Assembly: GCA_023388355.1 (NCBI GenBank)
Contig: JAEWGI010000054.1
Span: forward strand, 84,441-148,440
Source of the DNA: Pseudomonadota bacterium
GTDB lineage: Bacteria > Pseudomonadota > Gammaproteobacteria > Xanthomonadales > Xanthomonadaceae
DNA: 64,000 nt
Direction of reading: 5' to 3'
Of the stretch, positions 7,407 through 17,751 are shown piece after piece; position 1 is the first letter of the stretch; each line of letters starts with the position of its first letter. Under the pieces are notes generated by a model. It was given only the letters and a program-made list of their open reading frames with translations. It searched no databases and had not been told where the DNA came from. The translations under genes and the position numbers were made by a program.

Positions 7407-10130
7407 TCACTCCCTCGGCGGGAAGGCGTGCTCGGCACTGAGGCTCGACAGCGACAGGTTGGGGTTGTAGGCGGGATCCGACTGCAGCAGCGGTCCCCAG
7501 CGCCGCAGCATCGTCTCCACCTCGCCGGCAAAGCGCGCGCGCTTCTCGTCGCTGTCCTCGGCCCCGCGCGACGCAGATTCGTGGTGGTAAAGCTCGGCGA
7601 AGGGGGTCCACAGGTTGCGGTAGCCGGCCTGGCGCAGGCGCAGGCAGAAGTCGATGTCGTTGAAGGCCACCTGCAGCGACTCGTCCAGCCCGCCAACCTG
7701 CGCATACAGCTCGCGACGCACCACCAGGCAAGCACCGGTGACCGCCGACAGCTGCTGGGCCACGCGCGCGCGGCCGCCGTGGCCCGGATAGCCGCGGGGC
7801 ATGCCAGAGTACAGGTGCGCAGCCACCCCGTGGATGCCCAGCACCACGCCGGCGTGCTGGATGCGGTCGTCGGGGTAGTAGAGCATCGCCCCGACCGCGC
7901 CGATCCCCGGACGCACCGCATGCGACACCATCTCGCGCAGCCAGTCGCGCGAGATCACCTCGATGTCGTTGTTGACCAGGCCGATGACCTCGCCATCGCA
8001 CTGCCCCGCGGCCCAGTTGTTGATCGCGGAGTAGTTGAACGGGGCATCGAAGCGCAGCACCCGCACGCCGCTGCGATGGCGAAGCAGATCCAGGTAGTCC
8101 AGCGCATCGGCTTCGCTCGAGCCGTTGTCGATCACCACCACCTCGAAGTCCGGGTAGTCGGTGCGTTCGAGCAGGCTCTCCACGCAGGTGCGCAGCAGTT
8201 GGGCGCGGTCGCGGGTGGGCACCAGCAGGCTCACCCGGGGCGCCGGGTCGGGCAGCGGCCAGTGCACCCGGTAATGACCATGGGAAAGCTCCACGGCGCG
8301 GGCGCCGGGATGGCTGCGCGACAGATGCTCGTCCACGGCGCGCGCGCCGGCCGCGCCGGCGTAGTCCTTGGCGTCGCGGCTGAGCGCGGTCGAACCCTCG
8401 ATCGCGCGCCAGTGGTACAGCACCTTCGGGATGTGACGGATGCGAGCCGGATCCAGGCCTTCGCTGCAGCGCAGGACCAGGTCGTGGTCCTGGCTGCCCT
8501 CGAAGCCCGCGCGGAAACCTCCCACCGCCCGCACCCGCGCGGCGCGGATCACGCTCAGGTGGCAGACGTAGTTCTGGCTGCGCAGCAGGTCCGGGTTCCA
8601 GTCGGGCTTGAAATAGGGATCGAAGCGGCGGCCGTGGCGGTCGAGCTTGTCCTCGTCCGAGTACAGCAGCTCGAGTGCCGGATCGGCGACGATGGCCTCG
8701 GCCATCTCCAGCAGCGCATGCGGGCGCAGTTCGTCGTCGTGGTCGAGCAGGGCGACGTAGTCCCCCGTCGCGATCTCCAGCGCGCTGTTGGAGGCGCGCG
8801 AGATGTGCCCGTTCCGGGTCCGCCGGACCACCTGGATGCGCGGATCCTGCGCCACGTATTCATCGAGCACGCGGGCCACGGCCGGGTCGGGCGAGGCGTC
8901 GTCGGCGATGCACAGCTGCCAGCGCGGATAGGCCTGCGCCCGCGCGCTGTCGATGCAGCGCCGCAGCCAGTGTTCCGGCGTGTTGTAGACCGGCACCAGC
9001 ACCGAGAAGGTCGGCCCGCCGTCGAGCGCGTCCGCACGCAGGCGCATCCGCTCCAGCTCCGGCGCGCCGATGGTGTCAAAGCAGTGCACCCAGGCCGCGT
9101 ACGGATCCATGTCCAGGTCGTGCAGGCCGTTATAGCGGCGCAGCAGTGCGTCCGCACCCGCGGCCAGTCCGCCGGCCCTCGCGTCGCCCAGGAATCGTGC
9201 CGCCTGGCTCCACAGCGATCCGGAGCGCGCCGCGCAGCCGCGCAGCATCTCCCACAGCGCGCGCAGGCGTCCGACGCGCGCCAGGCCGAACGACTCCACC
9301 TGCAGCTCCACGTCGGGCCACGGCGGGCGCAGCACCAGCGACTGCGCCGGATTGTCGAGCATCAGCAGCAGCGGCCGCGCCGTCGCCTGCGCCTCCACCG
9401 ACAGCACCAGGCCGTGGTCGGGGGCCGTGCCGTGGCCGCGGTCGGGCTGCAGGAGAAGCGGATGCAGCTGCCCGTCCGCGCCCCGGCAGGACAGCCGCAG
9501 CAGGTACCAGCCGGCTTCGACCCGACGCCATGGCGGCACCCGCTGCAGGCGCAGCCCTCCATCGATCGGAGTCCCCGGCTGCGCGGCGAACGCGGCGCGG
9601 GTTTGCGGGCGGACCGGCGCCAGCACCGCCGCTTCGGTCCGCCTCGGCCACGGCGCGCCGCGGTAGCGCACGATCCTGCGTCCGGGCGCGGGCGCGCCGT
9701 GCAGGTACAGGTGGCGGTGGTAGGCCTCCACCAGGGCCAGGGCCAGGCCGCGCGGGCCGCGCAGCAGGCCCGGCAGGATGCGCAGCGCGGCCGCCAGCCG
9801 AGCCTGTGCGCCGCCGACGGCGCCACCGGACGCCGCCGCCCACATCGCGCGCAGCGCGGTGCGGCGGTCGATGCGCTCGCACCTCAGGCCGGCATCGACA
9901 GGCGTGGACAGTCCCAGCCGCCAGTGGCCCTGGCCGATCGCGACGATGCCTTCGGCCACACCGTCCGACACCTCCATCGGCGACTGCTGCTCGCGCGCGT
10001 CCGGTGCTTCGCCCAGCAGCACGATGGCCGGCCCGGCGGCGGCCGTTCGCGGCCAGGGAGCGGAGATCCGGTACCAGCCGGATTCAAACCAGGTGGGCTG
10101 GCCTGCCGGCAGCGGGGCGTGTTCGCGCAT
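7407..10130 (-). CDS. Tandem GT2 family glycosyltransferase (cell-surface glycan synthesis)
   Basis: This is a 907-residue protein with two GT-A domains of family GT2. The first, about residues 372-600, begins with FSVLVPVYNT and has LLDHDDEL as the DXD-like site. The second, about 632-870, begins with VSLLVPTRDR and has LVNNDIEV. The arrangement resembles bifunctional rhamnosyl- or galactosyltransferases of O-antigen and surface-glycan pathways. The first 370 residues match nothing I recognise. They contain two related beta-strand-like segments (FESGWYRISAPWP; EAGWYLLRLSCRG), perhaps carbohydrate-binding modules. No membrane helix is obvious. The frame extends to 10448, but ATG 10130 avoids overlap with the divergent prmA. 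It is a lone gene, not in a visible polysaccharide cluster. Confidence 0.82.
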   Translation of the reverse strand: MREHAPLPAGQPTWFESGWYRISAPWPRTAAAGPAIVLLGEAPDAREQQSPMEVSDGVAEGIVAIGQGHWRLGLSTPVDAGLRCERIDRRTALRAMWAAASGGAVGGAQARLAAALRILPGLLRGPRGLALALVEAYHRHLYLHGAPAPGRRIVRYRGAPWPRRTEAAVLAPVRPQTRAAFAAQPGTPIDGGLRLQRVPPWRRVEAGWYLLRLSCRGADGQLHPLLLQPDRGHGTAPDHGLVLSVEAQATARPLLLMLDNPAQSLVLRPPWPDVELQVESFGLARVGRLRALWEMLRGCAARSGSLWSQAARFLGDARAGGLAAGADALLRRYNGLHDLDMDPYAAWVHCFDTIGAPELERMRLRADALDGGPTFSVLVPVYNTPEHWLRRCIDSARAQAYPRWQLCIADDASPDPAVARVLDEYVAQDPRIQVVRRTRNGHISRASNSALEIATGDYVALLDHDDELRPHALLEMAEAIVADPALELLYSDEDKLDRHGRRFDPYFKPDWNPDLLRSQNYVCHLSVIRAARVRAVGGFRAGFEGSQDHDLVLRCSEGLDPARIRHIPKVLYHWRAIEGSTALSRDAKDYAGAAGARAVDEHLSRSHPGARAVELSHGHYRVHWPLPDPAPRVSLLVPTRDRAQLLRTCVESLLERTDYPDFEVVVIDNGSSEADALDYLDLLRHRSGVRVLRFDAPFNYSAINNWAAGQCDGEVIGLVNNDIEVISRDWLREMVSHAVRPGIGAVGAMLYYPDDRIQHAGVVLGIHGVAAHLYSGMPRGYPGHGGRARVAQQLSAVTGACLVVRRELYAQVGGLDESLQVAFNDIDFCLRLRQAGYRNLWTPFAELYHHESASRGAEDSDEKRARFAGEVETMLRRWGPLLQSDPAYNPNLSLSSLSAEHAFPPRE

Positions 10131-10235
10131 CGGATCGGGTCGTCGTCGGGAGGGCGCGGTGCCTGGGCCGGGCCCGACGCAGTAGCGCGCAAGTATACGG
10201 GATGCCCGCATGCCCTCCATGCGCACCTGCGGCGC

Positions 10236-10241
10236 TAGACT
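10236..10241 (+). promoter_or_regulatory. -10 box of prmA, leaderless spacing
   Basis: TAGACT lies exactly 6 nt before the prmA ATG at 10248. Confidence 0.5.
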
Positions 10242-10247
10242 GCCGCG

Positions 10248-11165
10248 ATGCCGTTCCTCGAACTCACCGTCCGCTGTCCACAGGCCGAGCAGCCACGGCG
10301 CGAGCATGCGCTGGAGGACGTGGGGGCGCTTGCGGTGACCCTGCTCGATGCCGACGCCGGCACCAGCGACGAGCACGCGATCCTCGAACCGGGCGTGGGC
10401 GAAACGCCGCTGTGGGACGAGGTCGCGCTGTGCGCGCTGTTCCCGCACGACGCGGACGCGCTACTGCTGCTGGCGGCGCTGGATGCGTTCGATCCGGCGC
10501 TGGACTGGACCGGCGCGGCGTTCCGCCAGGTGGCCGATCAGGACTGGGAGCGGGCATGGATGGACCAGTACGCGCCGATGCGCTTCGGTGCGCGCACCTG
10601 GATCGTGCCCTGGGACCACGCGCTGCCCGACGCGGCGCGCGCGGCCGATGCGGCGGTGGTGCGGCTCGATCCCGGGCTGGCGTTCGGCTCGGGCACCCAT
10701 CCCACCACCTCGCTGTGCCTGCAGTGGCTCGACTCGCTGGCCCCGGAGGGGAACCTCGAAGGCGCCATGCTGCTCGATTTCGGCTGCGGCAGCGGCATCC
10801 TCGCGCTGGCGGCCCTGGCCCTGGGCGCGGCCACCGCCGACGCGGTCGACAACGATCCGCAGGCGCTGCAGGCCACCCGCGACAACGCGATCCGCAACGG
10901 ACTCGACCAGGGCCTGCGGGCGTGGTCGCCGGAAGACGCGCCGGCCGGCCCCTACCCGGTCGTGGTCGCGAACATTCTCGCCACCGCCCTGGACACGCTG
11001 GCGCCCACGCTTGCCGCGCGCACCGCGCCGGGCGGACGCATCGCCCTGTCCGGCATCCTGGACGGGCAGCAGGACGCGCTGATCGAACGCTATGGCGAAT
11101 GGTTCGATGGCCTGGCCGTCGCGGTCGAGGGCGACTGGGTGCGGATCGACGGCGTGCGCCGATGA
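10248..11165 (+). CDS. prmA: Ribosomal protein L11 methyltransferase
   Basis: PrmA uses S-adenosylmethionine to trimethylate ribosomal protein L11 at several sites. The 305-residue protein has the usual substrate-recognition N-domain and a Rossmann methyltransferase domain from about residue 140. Signatures are [19 protein letters not shown] motif [14 protein letters not shown], and VVVANILA for the acceptor region. It opens the run prmA - DUF3426 - fis - purH - purD. A 45-bp gap precedes the DUF3426 gene. Confidence 0.96.
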   Translation: MPFLELTVRCPQAEQPRREHALEDVGALAVTLLDADAGTSDEHAILEPGVGETPLWDEVALCALFPHDADALLLLAALDAFDPALDWTGAAFRQVADQDWERAWMDQYAPMRFGARTWIVPWDHALPDAARAADAAVVRLDPGLAFGSGTHPTTSLCLQWLDSLAPEGNLEGAMLLDFGCGSGILALAALALGAATADAVDNDPQALQATRDNAIRNGLDQGLRAWSPEDAPAGPYPVVVANILATALDTLAPTLAARTAPGGRIALSGILDGQQDALIERYGEWFDGLAVAVEGDWVRIDGVRR

Positions 11166-11210
11166 CGCGCGCCGCGTGGGGGCTCCACAACGGCGTGGTT
11201 GAATAGCGCC

Positions 11211-12617
11211 ATGTTCATCAACTGCCGGCACTGCCACGCGCTGGTCGCCACCGATCCGGCCACCGACCTGCCGCCCGAGCGCTGCCCGCGCTGCGCCGGC
11301 GTGCTGCGTCGCACCGATGCCGGAACGGTGCCGGACAGGCCGCGGGCCGGCGCCGCCGCAACGGGCGGCGGGGATGTCGCCACCGGCCCCGGGACCGCGG
11401 CGCCAGCGCACGTCCCCGCGTCGCCGCCACCCGGACCCGCGCCGACCCCGCGCGCAGACCAGGACGCCCCGGCGGCGCAGGACCGGCCAGACGCGGACGC
11501 GAACACCGCAACCGCGCCCGGCGTCGCTGCGACCGGCGGTGAATCGGCGGGTGACGCCATCGCGGCCGCCGATCCGGCTCCGGCTCCAACTGCAACTCCG
11601 GCCCCGGCCCCGGCCCCGGCTCCAACACCAGCTCCAACACCAGCTCCGGCTCCAGCTCCAGCTCCAGCTCCAGCTCCAGCTCCAGATCCAGATCCAGATC
11701 CAGATCCAGATCCAACTCCAGATCCAACTCCAGATCCGGCTCCAGATCCGGCTCCAACTCCGGCTCCAACTCCGGCTCCAACTCCGACCCCAGCTCCGGT
11801 TCCGACTCCGGCTTCTGCATCCACAGCCGCGACCGCCACCGATGCCGTCGCCGGCGCGGAGCAGGAACCGCCGCCGGCGTCGCCCGCAGCGGCCGACGAA
11901 CCTGGCGATGCCGCAACCGCCACCGGACCTGCGCCAGAAGCGGAGCAAGCCTCGCCCGGGCAGGCGGACACGCCGACCGCGGACGCGCCGGACCCTGCCG
12001 GGGCCAGCGCCCCTGTGCAGCGCGACGCGCAGGCTTCGCCCGAAGCCCGGCCCCCGACGCCACCGCTGGACGACGCTTCCGCGACGACCGACCCCGCCGC
12101 CCCTGTCTTCACGGCCCGACCCGCAGGCGCCGCCGCACGGCCCACGGACCGGCGGCGGCGCACCCTGGTCGCGGTCGCGATCGCCACCCTGGCCCTGCTG
12201 CTGGCGCTGCAGATCGTGCTCGCCGACCGCGAGCGGCTGGCGGCCGATGCGCACTGGCGGCCGCTGGTCGCCGCCGCCTGCGGCCTGCTCGGCTGCGAGG
12301 TGCCGCCGTGGCGCGAACCCTCGGCCATCGTGCTGGTCTCGCGCGACGTGCGCCCGCATCCCGACGCCGGCAACGCGCTCCGCGTACGCGCCAGCTTCCG
12401 CAACGACGCGCGCTGGCCGCAGGCCTGGCCGCGGCTGCTGCTCACGCTGTCGGATGTCGACGGGCGCGCGGTGGCCGCGCGCGCGTTCGAACCGGTCGAA
12501 TACCTCGGCAGCACGCCCGGCTCGCCGATGGCGACCGGACAGACCGCGGACATCGAGCTGGACATCCACGAACCCTCCGTGGCCACGGTGTCCTACGCGT
12601 TCGACTTTCGGGAGTAG
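11211..12617 (+). CDS. Zinc-ribbon and DUF3426 membrane protein with Pro/Ala/Asp repeat linker
   Basis: This is a 468-residue protein of unknown function. The N-terminal zinc ribbon is MFINCRHC with a second CPRC pair (MJ0042-type). Residues about 121-202 are a low-complexity AP/DP/TP repeat, extended by further Pro/Ala-rich sequence to about 300. One membrane helix lies at about 320-342 ([17 protein letters not shown]). The C-terminal DUF3426 domain follows, about 360-468, presumably on the far side of the membrane. ATG 11211 is chosen because it starts the zinc ribbon directly. The neighbour order prmA upstream and fis downstream is conserved in the family. The repeat DNA uses CCA, GCT and GAT codons, unlike the surroundings. 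Confidence 0.85.
   Translation: MFINCRHCHALVATDPATDLPPERCPRCAGVLRRTDAGTVPDRPRAGAAATGGGDVATGPGTAAPAHVPASPPPGPAPTPRADQDAPAAQDRPDADANTATAPGVAATGGESAGDAIAAADPAPAPTATPAPAPAPAPTPAPTPAPAPAPAPAPAPAPDPDPDPDPDPTPDPTPDPAPDPAPTPAPTPAPTPTPAPVPTPASASTAATATDAVAGAEQEPPPASPAAADEPGDAATATGPAPEAEQASPGQADTPTADAPDPAGASAPVQRDAQASPEARPPTPPLDDASATTDPAAPVFTARPAGAAARPTDRRRRTLVAVAIATLALLLALQIVLADRERLAADAHWRPLVAAACGLLGCEVPPWREPSAIVLVSRDVRPHPDAGNALRVRASFRNDARWPQAWPRLLLTLSDVDGRAVAARAFEPVEYLGSTPGSPMATGQTADIELDIHEPSVATVSYAFDFRE
11571..11815. repeat. Imperfect hexanucleotide repeat tract inside the DUF3426 gene
   Basis: About 40 units of six bases run in tandem, built from CCAGCT, CCAGAT, CCGGCT and CCAACT variants. Runs of identical units, for example six GATCCA units near 11690-11715, suggest recent expansion by slippage. 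All units keep the frame, so length changes alter only the linker. Confidence 0.85.
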
Positions 12618-12725
12618 TCCGCGGTCGCGGACACGGGCGTCCCCACTCCAGCCCGATGCGGCCCGGCGTGGCAGGGCACAGCCGACGACAAGCGCGGCCC
12701 CCGCCCTCCTTTGGTCGAATTCGCA

Positions 12726-12755
12726 TTGTCCGATGCGACCACATGGCGCTAGACT
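12726..12755 (+). promoter_or_regulatory. Sigma70-like promoter of fis
   Basis: TTGTCC (12726-12731) and TAGACT (12750-12755) are separated by 18 bp. Transcription would begin near 12762, downstream of ATG 12743. The fis start must therefore be later. Confidence 0.45.
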
Positions 12756-12811
12756 CGACCGCCCGCGATGACCGGCCGCGCCGCATCGCCCAGGCCGCCG
12801 CCGAGCATCCA

Positions 12812-13084
12812 TTGAACGCCCCGGAACACGTCGACAGCAACGTCCGCAGCGCGCCGCGTGCGCCGCTGCGCGACCACGTGGCCAATTCGGTGCGTCGCTA
12901 CCTGGGCGACCTCAACGGCAGCGACGCCGACAATCTCTACCAGATCGCCCTGCGCGAGCTGGAGATCCCGCTGTTCCTGGAAGTGCTCGAGCACTGCGAC
13001 GGCAACCAGAGCCGCGCCGCGACCATGCTCGGCATCCATCGCGCAACGTTGCGCAAGAAACTTCGCGAGTACGGCATCGCCTGA
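12812..13084 (+). CDS. fis: DNA-binding protein Fis
   Basis: Fis is a nucleoid protein and regulator that bends DNA as a dimer. The C-terminal helix-turn-helix is clear ([21 protein letters not shown]), preceded by the dimerising helices ([22 protein letters not shown]). The TTG at 12812 gives 90 residues, the normal Fis size, and begins M-NAPEHVD. The upstream ATG 12743 would give 113 residues but lies before the predicted transcription start. Both are in frame. In xanthomonads fis lies directly upstream of purH, as here. Confidence 0.9.
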   Translation: MNAPEHVDSNVRSAPRAPLRDHVANSVRRYLGDLNGSDADNLYQIALRELEIPLFLEVLEHCDGNQSRAATMLGIHRATLRKKLREYGIA

Positions 13085-13148
13085 GCGGCGGACCGCCGCG
13101 ACCGCCCGGGGCCGACGCGCGCGGCGCCGGCGCCAGCCGCGCGGCGGC

Positions 13149-13154
13149 TATAAT
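13149..13154 (+). promoter_or_regulatory. Consensus -10 box of purH
   Basis: A perfect TATAAT lies 29 bp before the purH ATG. No -35 match is evident, which suggests reliance on an activator or on an upstream transcript through fis. Confidence 0.5.
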
Positions 13155-13183
13155 TTCGCCCCCGCTTCAAGCCGCGAGCCGCA

Positions 13184-14770
13184 ATGACCGTCGATCTCCT
13201 GCCCGTGCGCCGGGCGCTGCTGTCCGTCTCCGACAAGACCGGCCTGGTCGAACTGGCCACGGCGCTGTCGGCGCGCGGCGTCGAGCTGCTGTCCACCGGC
13301 GGCACCGCGAAGGCGATCCGCGAGGCCGGGTTGCCGGTGCGCGACGTCAGCGAGGCCACCGGCTTCCCGGAGATGATGGACGGCCGGGTCAAGACCCTGC
13401 ACCCGGTGGTGCATGGCGGCCTGCTCGGCCGCGCCGGCACCGACGAGGCGGTGATGGCGCAGCACGGCATCGCCCCGATCGACCTGCTGGTGCTCAACCT
13501 GTATCCGTTCGAGTCGGTGACCGCGAAGGCCGACTGCACGCTCGCCGACGCGGTGGAGAACATCGACATCGGCGGCCCGGCGATGCTGCGTTCGGCGGCC
13601 AAGAACTTCGCCCGCGTGGCGGTGGCCACCTCGCCCGACCAGTACCCCGGCCTGCTCGCCGAACTCGAGGCCAGCGACGGCGCGCTGTCGGCCGCCACCC
13701 GCTTCGCGCTGTCGGTGGCCGCGTTCAACCGCGTGGCGCAGTACGACGCGGCGATCAGCAACTGGCTCTCGGCGGTGACCGATACGTCCTCCGACGTACC
13801 GGTGCGCACCCCGTTCTCCGCCCAGGCCAACGGCAGCTTCGTCAAGGTGATGGACCTGCGCTACGGCGAGAATCCGCACCAGCAGGCCGCCTTCTACCGC
13901 GACCTGCATCCCGCGCCCGGCTCGCTGGCCACGTTCGAGCAGCTGCAGGGCAAGGCGCTGAGCTACAACAACATCGCCGATTCCGACGCGGCCTGGGAAT
14001 GCGTGCGCCAGTTCGACGCGCCGGCCTGCGTGATCGTCAAGCACGCCAATCCCTGCGGCGTGGCCGTGGGCGCGGGCTGCGGCGACGCCTACGAGCAGGC
14101 CCATGTCACCGATCCGACCAGCGCCTTCGGCGGCATCATCGCCTTCAACCGCAGGCTCGACGCGGCGACCGCCAGGCTCATCCTCGACCGCCAGTTCGTC
14201 GAGGTGCTGCTGGCGCCGGACTACGACGAAGGCGCGCTGGAGTACGCGAAGAAGAAGGCGAACGTGCGCGTGCTGCGCATCCCGATGGCGCCGGTGTCAG
14301 CTGGCTTCATCGACACCAGGCGCGTGGGCTCGGGCCTGCTGCTGCAGACCGCCGACGATCGCGTGGTGACGCGCGGGGAGCTGAAGGTGGTGACGAAGCT
14401 GTCCCCCACCGAGGCCCAGTTCGCCGACCTGCTGTTCGCGTGGAAGGTGGCGAAGTTCGTCAAGTCCAACGCGATCGTCTATGCGAAGGACCACCGCACC
14501 ATCGGCGTGGGCGCCGGGCAGATGAGCCGGGTGTACTCGGCCCGCATCGCCGGGATCAAGGCCGCCGACGCCGGTCTGGTGGTCGAGGGTTCGGCGATGG
14601 CCTCGGATGCATTCTTCCCCTTCCGCGACGGCATCGACGCCGCGGCGCAGGCGGGCATCAAGGCCGTGATCCAGCCCGGCGGCTCGATGCGCGACGCCGA
14701 GGTGATCGCCGCGGCCGACGAGCACGGCATCGCCATGGTGTTCACCGGCGTGCGCCACTTCCGGCACTGA
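13184..14770 (+). CDS. purH: Bifunctional AICAR transformylase/IMP cyclohydrolase
   Basis: PurH carries out the last two steps of IMP synthesis. The 528-residue protein shows the N-terminal MGS-like cyclohydrolase domain (residues 1-150; [27 protein letters not shown]). The C-terminal formyltransferase domain has [14 protein letters not shown], the catalytic KHANPCG, and [12 protein letters not shown]. The frame is intact and of standard length. It precedes a lipoprotein gene and purD, so two purine-pathway genes are close together and probably share control. Confidence 0.97.
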   Translation: MTVDLLPVRRALLSVSDKTGLVELATALSARGVELLSTGGTAKAIREAGLPVRDVSEATGFPEMMDGRVKTLHPVVHGGLLGRAGTDEAVMAQHGIAPIDLLVLNLYPFESVTAKADCTLADAVENIDIGGPAMLRSAAKNFARVAVATSPDQYPGLLAELEASDGALSAATRFALSVAAFNRVAQYDAAISNWLSAVTDTSSDVPVRTPFSAQANGSFVKVMDLRYGENPHQQAAFYRDLHPAPGSLATFEQLQGKALSYNNIADSDAAWECVRQFDAPACVIVKHANPCGVAVGAGCGDAYEQAHVTDPTSAFGGIIAFNRRLDAATARLILDRQFVEVLLAPDYDEGALEYAKKKANVRVLRIPMAPVSAGFIDTRRVGSGLLLQTADDRVVTRGELKVVTKLSPTEAQFADLLFAWKVAKFVKSNAIVYAKDHRTIGVGAGQMSRVYSARIAGIKAADAGLVVEGSAMASDAFFPFRDGIDAAAQAGIKAVIQPGGSMRDAEVIAAADEHGIAMVFTGVRHFRH

Positions 14771-14777
14771 GCCGGCC

Positions 14778-15191
14778 ATGCGACCGACCCTGCCCGGCAC
14801 CGCCGCCAGCGCCCTGCTGCTGGCGCTGGCCGCCTGCGGCAGCCCCGACAGCGTTGCGCTGCAGCAGGCGCGCGATTCGATCGCCGCCACCCTGCCCGAA
14901 CCCTACTTCGAAGATCTGGTCATCGAATCGGTGGCGGTCGAAGGCAGCGCACTGGTGCAGCTGGTGCGCAGCCCCGAGGGCAGCGCCGCGGCCATCCGCG
15001 CCCACCCGCGCTTCGAGGAGCTGCGCCAGTCGGAGCAGGATGCGCTTCCCGACCTGTGCGCCAGCCCCGCGATCGCGCCGCTGGCGGCCACCGGCGCGCG
15101 CCTGGTGCGACGCTTCATCGATCGGGAAGGCGACGTGTTCTTCGAAGTGGAGATGCCCGCCCATGCCTGCGACGATGCCACGCGTGAATAG
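14778..15191 (+). CDS. Hypothetical lipoprotein between purH and purD
   Basis: This is a 137-residue protein starting 7 bp after purH. The signal peptide ends in the lipobox LALAAC, with Cys20 followed by Gly-Ser. The mature part is acidic, with two further Cys (PDLC, HACDD) that could form a disulphide. I recognise no domain. The purD gene follows after 96 bp. Its conserved position suggests read-through from purH rather than a role in purine synthesis. Confidence 0.75.
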   Translation: MRPTLPGTAASALLLALAACGSPDSVALQQARDSIAATLPEPYFEDLVIESVAVEGSALVQLVRSPEGSAAAIRAHPRFEELRQSEQDALPDLCASPAIAPLAATGARLVRRFIDREGDVFFEVEMPAHACDDATRE

Positions 15192-15287
15192 CGCCCTGCA
15201 CGCCGGCGCGCGAAGCGCAGCGGGCGCACGCCGTCATTCCATCCCGACCTGCCGCGCGATGCAGCCGCGCGCACACAGGAGTCCTGC

Positions 15288-16577
15288 ATGAAAATCCTCG
15301 TCATCGGTTCCGGTGGCCGCGAGCACGCGCTGGCGTGGAAGCTGGCGCAGTCGCCGCGCGTGTCCGGGGTGATCGTCGCGCCCGGCAACGCCGGCACCGC
15401 CACCGAACCGCGCTGCCGCAACGTCCCGGTCAAGGTCGGCGACCTCGATGGCCTGCTGCAGCTCGCGCGGGACGAGGATGTCGCGCTGACCGTGGTCGGC
15501 CCCGAAGTGCCGCTGGTGGCCGGGATCGTGGACAGGTTCCGCGACGCCGGCCTGCGCATCTTCGGCCCCACCGCCGCGGCCGCGCAGCTGGAGGGCAGCA
15601 AGGCCTTCGCCAAGGCGTTCCTCGCCCGCCACGGCATTCCAACCGCGTACTACGCCGTGCACAACGAGGTCGACGCCGCCCTGGCCTATATCCGCGAGAA
15701 GGGCGCGCCGATCGTGATCAAGGCCGACGGCCTGGCCGCGGGCAAGGGCGTGGTCGTGGCGATGACGCCGGACGAGGCCGAGACCGCGGTGCGCGACATG
15801 CTTTCCGGCAACGCCTTCGGCGACGCCGGCGCGCGCGTGGTGATCGAGGAGTTCCTGGAAGGCGAGGAGGCCAGCTTCATCTCCATGGTCGACGGCCGCA
15901 CCGCCCTGCCCATGGCCACCAGCCAGGACCACAAGCGCGTGGGCAACGGCGACACCGGCCCCAACACCGGCGGCATGGGCGCCTACTCGCCCGCGCCGGT
16001 GGTCACGCCCGAAGTGCACGCGCGGATCATGCGCGAAGTGGTCGAGCCGACCGTCGCCGGCATGGCCGCCGACGGCGTGCCGTTCAGCGGCTTCCTCTAC
16101 GCCGGGCTGATGATCGACGCGGACGGCGCGCCGAAGGTGATCGAGTTCAACGTGCGCTTCGGCGATCCGGAAACCCAGCCGGTGCTGCTGCGCCTGCAGT
16201 CGGACCTGGTCGACCTGCTCGAGGCTGCGCTGGACGGCCGCCTCGATACCGCCGGGGCGGTCTGGGACCCGCGTCCCTCGCTGGGCGTGGTGATGGCGGC
16301 GCGGCCGTATCCCGGCACCCCGGTCACCGGCGAACCGATCAGCGGCCTGGACGCCGTGCCGGCCGATGCCAAGGTCTTCCATGCCGGCACCGCGCTCGAC
16401 GGCCAGGGACGCGTGGTCAGCGCCGGCGGCCGGGTGCTGTGCGTGACCGCGCTGGGCGACAGCGTGGCCGACGCGCAGCGGCGTGCGTACGCCGGCGTGG
16501 ATGCGATCGAGTGGGCCAGCGCCTTCCACCGCCGCGACATCGGCTGGCGCGCGATCGCGCGCGAACAGGGCGACTGA
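15288..16577 (+). CDS. purD: Phosphoribosylamine-glycine ligase (GAR synthetase)
   Basis: PurD joins glycine to phosphoribosylamine with ATP in step two of purine synthesis. The 429-residue ATP-grasp enzyme has the N-domain [18 protein letters not shown]-grasp motifs [11 protein letters not shown] (residues 145-155) and [11 protein letters not shown], and the metal site region [11 protein letters not shown] near residue 287. It starts at an ATG with AGGAG 6 nt upstream. An aminotransferase gene starts 3 bp after its stop and is very probably co-transcribed. Confidence 0.97.
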   Translation: MKILVIGSGGREHALAWKLAQSPRVSGVIVAPGNAGTATEPRCRNVPVKVGDLDGLLQLARDEDVALTVVGPEVPLVAGIVDRFRDAGLRIFGPTAAAAQLEGSKAFAKAFLARHGIPTAYYAVHNEVDAALAYIREKGAPIVIKADGLAAGKGVVVAMTPDEAETAVRDMLSGNAFGDAGARVVIEEFLEGEEASFISMVDGRTALPMATSQDHKRVGNGDTGPNTGGMGAYSPAPVVTPEVHARIMREVVEPTVAGMAADGVPFSGFLYAGLMIDADGAPKVIEFNVRFGDPETQPVLLRLQSDLVDLLEAALDGRLDTAGAVWDPRPSLGVVMAARPYPGTPVTGEPISGLDAVPADAKVFHAGTALDGQGRVVSAGGRVLCVTALGDSVADAQRRAYAGVDAIEWASAFHRRDIGWRAIAREQGD

Positions 16578-16580
16578 GCC

Positions 16581-17720
16581 ATGCGCGGTCGCGTCGAACC
16601 GTTCCGCGCGATCGCCATCAGCCAGCTGGCGCGCACGCTGGAAGCCGCCGGCCGCTCCGTGGTGCACATGGAGTTCGGACAGCCGTCCACGCCGGCGCCG
16701 GCTGCGGCCCTGGCGGCGGTGCGCGAGGCGCTGGACCGCGACCCGCCCGGCTACTGGGAAAGCGAACCGCTGCGTGTGCGCATCGCCCGCCACTATCGCG
16801 AGCGTCACGCCGTGGACGTGGACCCGGCGCGCATCGTGCTGACCTGCGGCGCATCGCCGGCGCTGCTGTTGGCCCTGCTGTCGCGCTTCGACACCGGCGA
16901 CCGCATCGCCTTCGCCCGCCCGGGCTACGTCGCCTACCGCAATACCACCGTGGCCGCCCGCCTGCGGCCAGTGGAAATCGGCTGCGGGCCGGACGCGCGC
17001 TACCAGCTCTCCGCCGCCGCGATCGCCGCGCTGGACCCGGCCCCGGCCGGCGTGATCCTGGCCAGCCCGGCCAATCCCACCGGCACCATCATTCCCGCCG
17101 GGGAGCTCGAGGCCATCGTCGGCGTCTGCCGCGAACGCGGCATCGTGCTGGTCTCCGACGAGATCTACCACGGCCTGCACTACGGCCAGGCCGCGCACTC
17201 GGTGCTGGAGTACGCGCCCGACGCGCTGGTGGTCAACAGCTTCTCCAAGTACTACAGCATGGTCGACTGGCGCCTGGGCTGGCTGCTGGTGCCCGGCGAC
17301 ATGGTCGACACCGCGCGCGCCTACGCCGGCAACCTGTTCCTCACCCCGCCCTCGCCCAGCCAGCAGGCCGCGCTGGTGGCGATGGACTGCGTCGACGAAC
17401 TGGAAGGCCACCGCGCGACGTATGCGCGCAACCGCGACCTGCTGCTCGACGCGCTGCCGTCGCTGGGACTGGAGCGCATCGCGCCGCCGGATGGCGCCTT
17501 CTACCTGTGGGCCGACGTGGGCCACCTCACCGACGACAGCCTGGCCTTCTGCACCCGCATGCTGGAAGAGACCGGCGTAGCCCTGGCGCCCGGCGTGGAT
17601 TTCGATCCGGTCGATGGCCACCGCTACATCCGCTTCAGCTTCGCCCCGGCCACCGCGCACATCGGGGAGGCGCTGCGGCGGCTCAAGCCGTGGCTCGCCG
17701 CGCAGCCCCGCATCGGCTGA
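16581..17720 (+). CDS. Class I/II PLP-dependent aminotransferase
   Basis: This is a 379-residue fold-type I aminotransferase of the cytoplasm. PLP-contact residues are visible: Asn165 in ANPTG, Asp193 and Tyr196 in SDEIYHG, the Schiff-base Lys223 in SFSKYYSM, and Arg231 in WRLGW. The sequence is closest in style to aspartate/aromatic aminotransferase-like proteins with broad substrates; the substrate cannot be read from sequence. It begins 3 bp after purD and ends the purine cluster, with a convergent dioxygenase gene next. Confidence 0.9.
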   Translation: MRGRVEPFRAIAISQLARTLEAAGRSVVHMEFGQPSTPAPAAALAAVREALDRDPPGYWESEPLRVRIARHYRERHAVDVDPARIVLTCGASPALLLALLSRFDTGDRIAFARPGYVAYRNTTVAARLRPVEIGCGPDARYQLSAAAIAALDPAPAGVILASPANPTGTIIPAGELEAIVGVCRERGIVLVSDEIYHGLHYGQAAHSVLEYAPDALVVNSFSKYYSMVDWRLGWLLVPGDMVDTARAYAGNLFLTPPSPSQQAALVAMDCVDELEGHRATYARNRDLLLDALPSLGLERIAPPDGAFYLWADVGHLTDDSLAFCTRMLEETGVALAPGVDFDPVDGHRYIRFSFAPATAHIGEALRRLKPWLAAQPRIG

Positions 17721-17751
17721 GGCGCCGCAGGGCTGACGCGCCGCAGCTCGA

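Noticed and set aside
11571..11815. CRISPR-like array
   Set aside because: The units are six bases with no spacers and stay in frame with the protein; this is a microsatellite in a coding linker.
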